NCBI GenBank assembly: GCA_963205315.1 | Contig: CAUJIO010000023.1 | Coordinates: 83,907-147,906 of the forward strand | Direction of reading: 5' to 3' | Length of the DNA stretch: 64,000 nt | From: Pseudomonadota bacterium | GTDB taxonomy: Bacteria; Pseudomonadota; Alphaproteobacteria; Rhizobiales; Aestuariivirgaceae | Shown: positions 60,728 through 64,000 of the stretch, piece after piece | Layout of the letters: the number at the start of each line of letters is the position of its first letter | Numbering within the stretch: the first letter of the stretch is position 1 | Made by a program: the position numbers and the translations under genes | The notes under the pieces: generated by a model | The model's database searches: none | The model's input: the letters and a program-made list of their open reading frames with translations, nothing else | What the model was told of the DNA's origin: nothing

Positions 60728-61507
60728 TTACTGAAGGCCGTTGGTATCGTTGGGCGCTCCCGAACCAATGACATTGTTTCCATAAGACCCGACCACCGCC
60801 GAGTTGCTGACGTCAATATCAAGCGCTGCCCCGCGGGCGGTCGACCGGTTGAGCGTGATGCGCGCGCCAGCGCCAGCCGCCTTGACGGAGAAGGTCTGAT
60901 TTTTCGAAATCACGCTATCCTCGACGAACACCCGATTCACGGAGCCCGTGCTGCTGACATTGACGCCACCGAGATTTCCGAAAATTGTCACGTTATCCAG
61001 CATGACATCGACAGCCAGCGAGCTCTGGACATCAATGCCAAAGCCCGCCCCTCCCCGATGGTTCATGATCGTCGTGTCGCGGATCTGGACGCTGTCAGCC
61101 CCCAGAACGCGGATGCCGTTGAGGCCCGTGCCTGCACCGTTGATCTTCAGGCCGTCGATGATGACGCGGCGGGAGGGAGGCGGAAACGTCGCGGAGTTGA
61201 TGTTGATGACGATGCCAGAGACGCTCGCGGACAGAATGCTGCCGAGGCTGCCGTCCGAGACGATGCTGATCGGCTTGGTGATCGTCACCGCCCCAAATCC
61301 GCCCGGGTCCAGAACGCTGATCTCGCCGTTGTTTGCCGTTTTGGAGATGGCGCCGGCAAATGTCTTGCACGGTGCGGTTCTGCTGCAAGGATTGGCATCG
61401 TCGCCAACTCCAGACACCCATGTCCGTGTCGCCTGTGCATTGGCTGATAGTGTCGAGGAAGCAATCGCCGCCAGTGCGGCAATGATAAGTTTGCAAGCAG
61501 TACGCAT
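60728..61507 (-). CDS. Secreted right-handed beta-helix protein
   Basis: The 259-residue protein has a signal peptide (MRTACKLIIAALAAIASSTLSANAQA) and the periodic short hydrophobic strands of a parallel beta-helix: RTWVSGVGDDANPCSRTAPC with a probable disulfide, GEISVLDPGGFGAVTITKPI, VIIDGLKINGAG, VQIRDTTIMNH and VFVEDSVISKNQ. This fold is found in surface lectins, pectate-lyase-like enzymes and adhesins. No catalytic residues were recognised. It sits between the S24 gene and a decayed copy of that gene's 3' end. Confidence 0.82.
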   Translation of the reverse strand: MRTACKLIIAALAAIASSTLSANAQATRTWVSGVGDDANPCSRTAPCKTFAGAISKTANNGEISVLDPGGFGAVTITKPISIVSDGSLGSILSASVSGIVININSATFPPPSRRVIIDGLKINGAGTGLNGIRVLGADSVQIRDTTIMNHRGGAGFGIDVQSSLAVDVMLDNVTIFGNLGGVNVSSTGSVNRVFVEDSVISKNQTFSVKAAGAGARITLNRSTARGAALDIDVSNSAVVGSYGNNVIGSGAPNDTNGLQ

Positions 61508-61682
61508 GTGAGCAATTCCTTGTGCTGTCGTTGCTTCAAATCTGTCACGCAATTGGACAACTGTCCACAGAGCAGGAATGATGCCACTCTCACAGTTTCG
61601 ATCGGATGGACCTGCTACTGACAAGCAGGCGTTCCGTAAATCGAGCGGCTACGGCAACCCTGGGTTATCACTTCACCACGCA

Positions 61683-61770
61683 CTGCCCGTCCATCCGCCT
61701 TCATGCCAGCAAGGTCTTGGGCATGAAGGTTGTCGGCAGGATCGCCCACATTTTACGGGCGAGCCAATAG
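61683..61770 (+). pseudogene. Decayed 3' fragment of the S24 regulator gene
   Basis: Bases 61701-61770 match the last 70 bases of the S24 gene (60574-60643) at 60 of 70 positions with no gap, ending at the same TAG. In that frame it reads HASKVLGMKVVGRIAHILRASQ, against HATKVLDMKDVDWIARILWASQ. No start or upstream domain is present. It is a relic of duplication or recombination. Confidence 0.8.
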
Positions 61771-61784
61771 CCGTCCCTCCGGCC

Positions 61785-62267
61785 TTATTCCTGGATATCG
61801 ACGGCGAAGGTCCACGGCCCGATATGGGCATTCTCGATCGTGTTGCCGGTTTGCATCGTGATCCGCACGGTGTGCTGGCCAGCGCTGACCCTCGTCACCC
61901 ATTCGAAAGAATGAGCCGTGCCGCTGTTGGTTTTGTCATTGCTGAATCTCAGGGCGTTGGAGAACCACGCAGGCTTCATCTCGGTTGTGTCAACAACGGC
62001 CCTCATGAAACATGACAAGGGACAATTGGCGATCGCACTGAAGCGCACCCTCACGCAATTGGTTGTCCCCGCCGGCACCGTGAAGTTGGCTGCGGCTCCC
62101 TTGAAGTTCACCGGAATTTCCGAATTCGTCGTGAAGAAGTCGATGTCGGACTTGACGATGCTTTTGATCAGGGGGCCGCATTGCGTGGCAATCGGCGCGG
62201 CTTGAGCCGTGCCGGCAAGCGGCAGGGCGAGAAGTAAAAGGACTGCGGCAGGCTTCGTGAATCGCAT
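61785..62267 (-). CDS. Secreted protein of unknown function
   Basis: The 160-residue protein has a signal peptide (MRFTKPAAVLLLLALPLAGTAQA), then a beta-rich mature part. Its cysteines lie in ATQCGPL, TNCVRVRF and NCPLSCFM, possibly forming two disulfides. It ends with a jelly-roll-like segment (HTVRITMQTGN, IGPWTFAVDI). I do not recognise a family. A GAGGAG site 7 bases before ATG 62267 supports the start. It lies between the S24 fragment and lysK. Confidence 0.7.
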   Translation of the reverse strand: MRFTKPAAVLLLLALPLAGTAQAAPIATQCGPLIKSIVKSDIDFFTTNSEIPVNFKGAAANFTVPAGTTNCVRVRFSAIANCPLSCFMRAVVDTTEMKPAWFSNALRFSNDKTNSGTAHSFEWVTRVSAGQHTVRITMQTGNTIENAHIGPWTFAVDIQE

Positions 62268-62316
62268 GGCAGGTCTCCTCAGCTGCGACACACCCAACGA
62301 GCCTCATATACCCCAA

Positions 62317-63942
62317 TCAGTGAGGCTTGACGAGACCTCCGCCAACCGCCTTTGCGATCAGCGCCCGTGTATTGGCAATGCCGTAAAGCGCCACGAAGCT
62401 GCCGAAGCGCGGCCCCTTCTCTTCCCCGAGCAGCACCTGATACAGCATGTTGAACCAGCTCTGCGCCACGCCCACCGAGCCGTCCTTCTGCGTCGTCTTG
62501 TAGGGATCGCGGCGGCCGATGTCATAGACCTTGAGCTGGATGTCTTCGGGTGAAGACCCTTCCGGCAATGTGCCGAGAGCCGCCGCGAGATCGTTGAGGG
62601 CTGCGGCCTCTTCATCCGTGGGCAGACGATATTGCTTCTTCGGCTTCACGAAATCGTCGAAGTAGCGCAGCGCATAGCCGGTGAGAGCATCGAGCCGCGG
62701 ATGCGTTTCCGGCGTCAGATGCGGCGCATAGCGCTGGATGAAGCCCCACAGCGCCGACTTCTCATGCGCATTGGCAACCGCTGCAAGATTCAGCAGCAGC
62801 GAGAAGGTGATGCCGCCCTCTTCCGGCAGCGGCGGATGCCCCTGATGGATGTGCCACACCGGATTCATCAGCTGGTCCACCGGCTTGTCGAGCTGCCGTT
62901 GATATGCCGAGAGATAGGCTGCGTAGTCATCGACGGCGCGCGGGATCACGTCGAAATATAGCCGCTTGGCCTCGCGCGGCTTGTTGTACATGAACAGCGA
63001 CAGCGAGTCCGGGTCGGCATAGGTCAGCCACTCGTCGATGGTCAGCCCGTTGCCCTTCGACTTGGAAATCTTCTGGCCCTTGTCGTCGAGGAACAGCTCG
63101 TAGACGTAATGCTCAGGTGCCACGGCGCCGAGGATCTCGCTGATCCGGTCATAGATCGGCGCATTGGTTTGATGATCCTTGCCGAACATCTCGAAGTCGA
63201 CGCCGAGTGCGGCCCAGCGCATGCCGAAGTCCGGCTTCCACTGCAGCTTGGTGCGGCCGCCGCGCACATCGAGCGTCACATCGGTACCGTCTTCGTCCGC
63301 AAACGTAATGGTGCCTTGGCTGGCGTTCACATCCTTCATCGGCACATAGAGCACGCGGCCCGAGGTCGGTGAGATCGGCAGGAACGGGCTGTAGGTCGCC
63401 TGACGTTCCTCGCCCAGCGTCGGCAGCATCACCGCCATGATGTCGTCGAACTTTTCCAGCGCCCGGATCAGCATGTCGTCGAACTTGCCAGACTTGTAAT
63501 AGTCGGTGGCGCTGGCGAACTCGTACTCAAAACCAAAGGTGTCGAGAAAGCGCCTGAGCATCGCGTTGTTGTGATGGCCGTAGCTCTCGAAGCCGCCATA
63601 AGGGTCGGGCACCACGGTTAGCGGCTTGTGTAGATGCGGCAGGAGAAACGACCGGTCCGGCACATTCTCCGGAATCTTGCGCATGCCGTCCATGTCATCC
63701 GAGAAGCACAAGAGCCGCGTCGGGATATCGCACAGCAGCTCGAAGGCGCGGCGCACCATGGTGGTGCGCGCCACTTCGCCGAACGTGCCGATATGCGGCA
63801 GGCCCGAAGGCCCATAGCCGGTCTCGAACAGCACTTCCTGTTTGCCGGTGCGCTTGACACGGGCGACGAGCTTGCGCGCCTCCTCGAAAGGCCAGGCCTT
63901 GCTGGTCTGTGCGGCTTCGCGAAGGGCGTGATCGGCGGTCAT
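62317..63942 (-). CDS. lysK: Lysyl-tRNA synthetase, class I
   Basis: The class I (archaeal-type) LysRS charges tRNA-Lys in most alphaproteobacteria and spirochaetes, in place of the class II enzyme. The 541-residue protein has the HIGH-type motif [10 protein letters not shown] near residue 50 and the KMSKS-type motif KISKSKGN in the second half, then a helical C-terminal anticodon-binding domain. Length agrees with the family (about 520-550). Start ATG 63942 ([10 protein letters not shown]) was chosen; the frame is open upstream to 63996 without support. It lies close to the window end and 49 bases upstream of the secreted protein gene on the same strand. Confidence 0.95.
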   Translation of the reverse strand: MTADHALREAAQTSKAWPFEEARKLVARVKRTGKQEVLFETGYGPSGLPHIGTFGEVARTTMVRRAFELLCDIPTRLLCFSDDMDGMRKIPENVPDRSFLLPHLHKPLTVVPDPYGGFESYGHHNNAMLRRFLDTFGFEYEFASATDYYKSGKFDDMLIRALEKFDDIMAVMLPTLGEERQATYSPFLPISPTSGRVLYVPMKDVNASQGTITFADEDGTDVTLDVRGGRTKLQWKPDFGMRWAALGVDFEMFGKDHQTNAPIYDRISEILGAVAPEHYVYELFLDDKGQKISKSKGNGLTIDEWLTYADPDSLSLFMYNKPREAKRLYFDVIPRAVDDYAAYLSAYQRQLDKPVDQLMNPVWHIHQGHPPLPEEGGITFSLLLNLAAVANAHEKSALWGFIQRYAPHLTPETHPRLDALTGYALRYFDDFVKPKKQYRLPTDEEAAALNDLAAALGTLPEGSSPEDIQLKVYDIGRRDPYKTTQKDGSVGVAQSWFNMLYQVLLGEEKGPRFGSFVALYGIANTRALIAKAVGGGLVKPH

Positions 63943-64000
63943 GTGCGGGCTTCCGGATGAAATGGGACGGGCCTGTTTAGGGAGGAGCCCGCCCAAGGTC

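Overview
The window is GC-rich chromosomal DNA from an alphaproteobacterium, most likely of the order Hyphomicrobiales (Rhizobiales). The evidence is gene content: CpdR beside an N-formylglutamate amidohydrolase and HisN, an MmgR/suhB-type small RNA between those two, the alphaproteobacterial single-cysteine DksA, an archaeal-type class I lysyl-tRNA synthetase, and a roughly 2000-residue membrane-anchored coiled-coil protein resembling the growth pole ring protein (GPR/RgsE) of polarly growing rhizobia. I cannot name the genus from the sequence alone. Coding density is high and the base and codon style is fairly even. Most of the window looks like core genome; the two ends and the 60.6-62.3 kb stretch look more accessory.

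Layout. 0-1.4 kb: 3' end of a large serine recombinase and tRNA-Val(GAC), probably the edge of an integrated element. 1.7-6.8 kb: cpdR, N-formylglutamate amidohydrolase, antisense-oriented MmgR-like sRNA, hisN, adenine deaminase, a small secreted protein. 6.8-13.4 kb: dksA, a MoxR ATPase, a secreted ankyrin protein, two tandem FAD oxidoreductases, a P-loop protein coupled to metA (with Glu111, so predicted acetyl-transferring). 13.4-20.6 kb: a TadG-like VWA protein, ycjX-ycjF-M48 peptidase in overlapping order, a small secreted protein, a CoxE-like VWA protein (likely partner of the distant MoxR), and an EF-hand protein with a clear terminator. 20.7-28.2 kb: an acetyltransferase, an FMN/Fe-S/FAD oxidoreductase with one cluster cysteine missing, a split YeeE/YedE transporter, a DUF2892 protein with a perfect CRP-type operator, a Crp/Fnr regulator, a DmpA-type peptidase and a Ca2+/H+ antiporter.

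28.3-40.8 kb: a KefB/C-type antiporter, a GNAT enzyme, a ferredoxin/ferredoxin reductase pair, an Hpt protein, then the giant GPR-like gene behind a perfect TTAA-N7-TTAA CtrA box, followed without a gap by dgcN-dgcA. 40.8-50.8 kb: an MFS transporter, a threonine dehydratase-like enzyme, a trimethylamine-dehydrogenase-like flavoprotein, an L,D-transpeptidase, a SnoaL protein, ureidoglycine aminohydrolase, a small XRE regulator with a palindromic operator, and a SulP transporter. 50.8-55.6 kb: a compact four-gene archaic (Csu-type) chaperone-usher pilus locus on the minus strand. 55.9-64 kb: a membrane GT2 glycosyltransferase, a periplasmic binding protein, pyrD-DUF952, an S24-type regulator, two lineage-specific secreted proteins separated by a decayed copy of the S24 gene's 3' end, and lysK.

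Shared themes are the envelope and cell cycle (CpdR, Hpt, CtrA box, GPR-like protein, L,D-transpeptidase), adhesion (pilus locus, TadG-like protein), and amino acid and methylated amine catabolism (DgcN/DgcA, the two FMN/Fe-S oxidoreductases, the FAD oxidoreductases). No CRISPR array, rRNA operon, prophage or insertion sequence was seen. The best candidates for something new are the regulatory context and repeat structure of the giant coiled-coil gene, the duplicated S24 3' end flanking a secreted beta-helix gene, and the DUF2892 promoter with its CRP-type operator.
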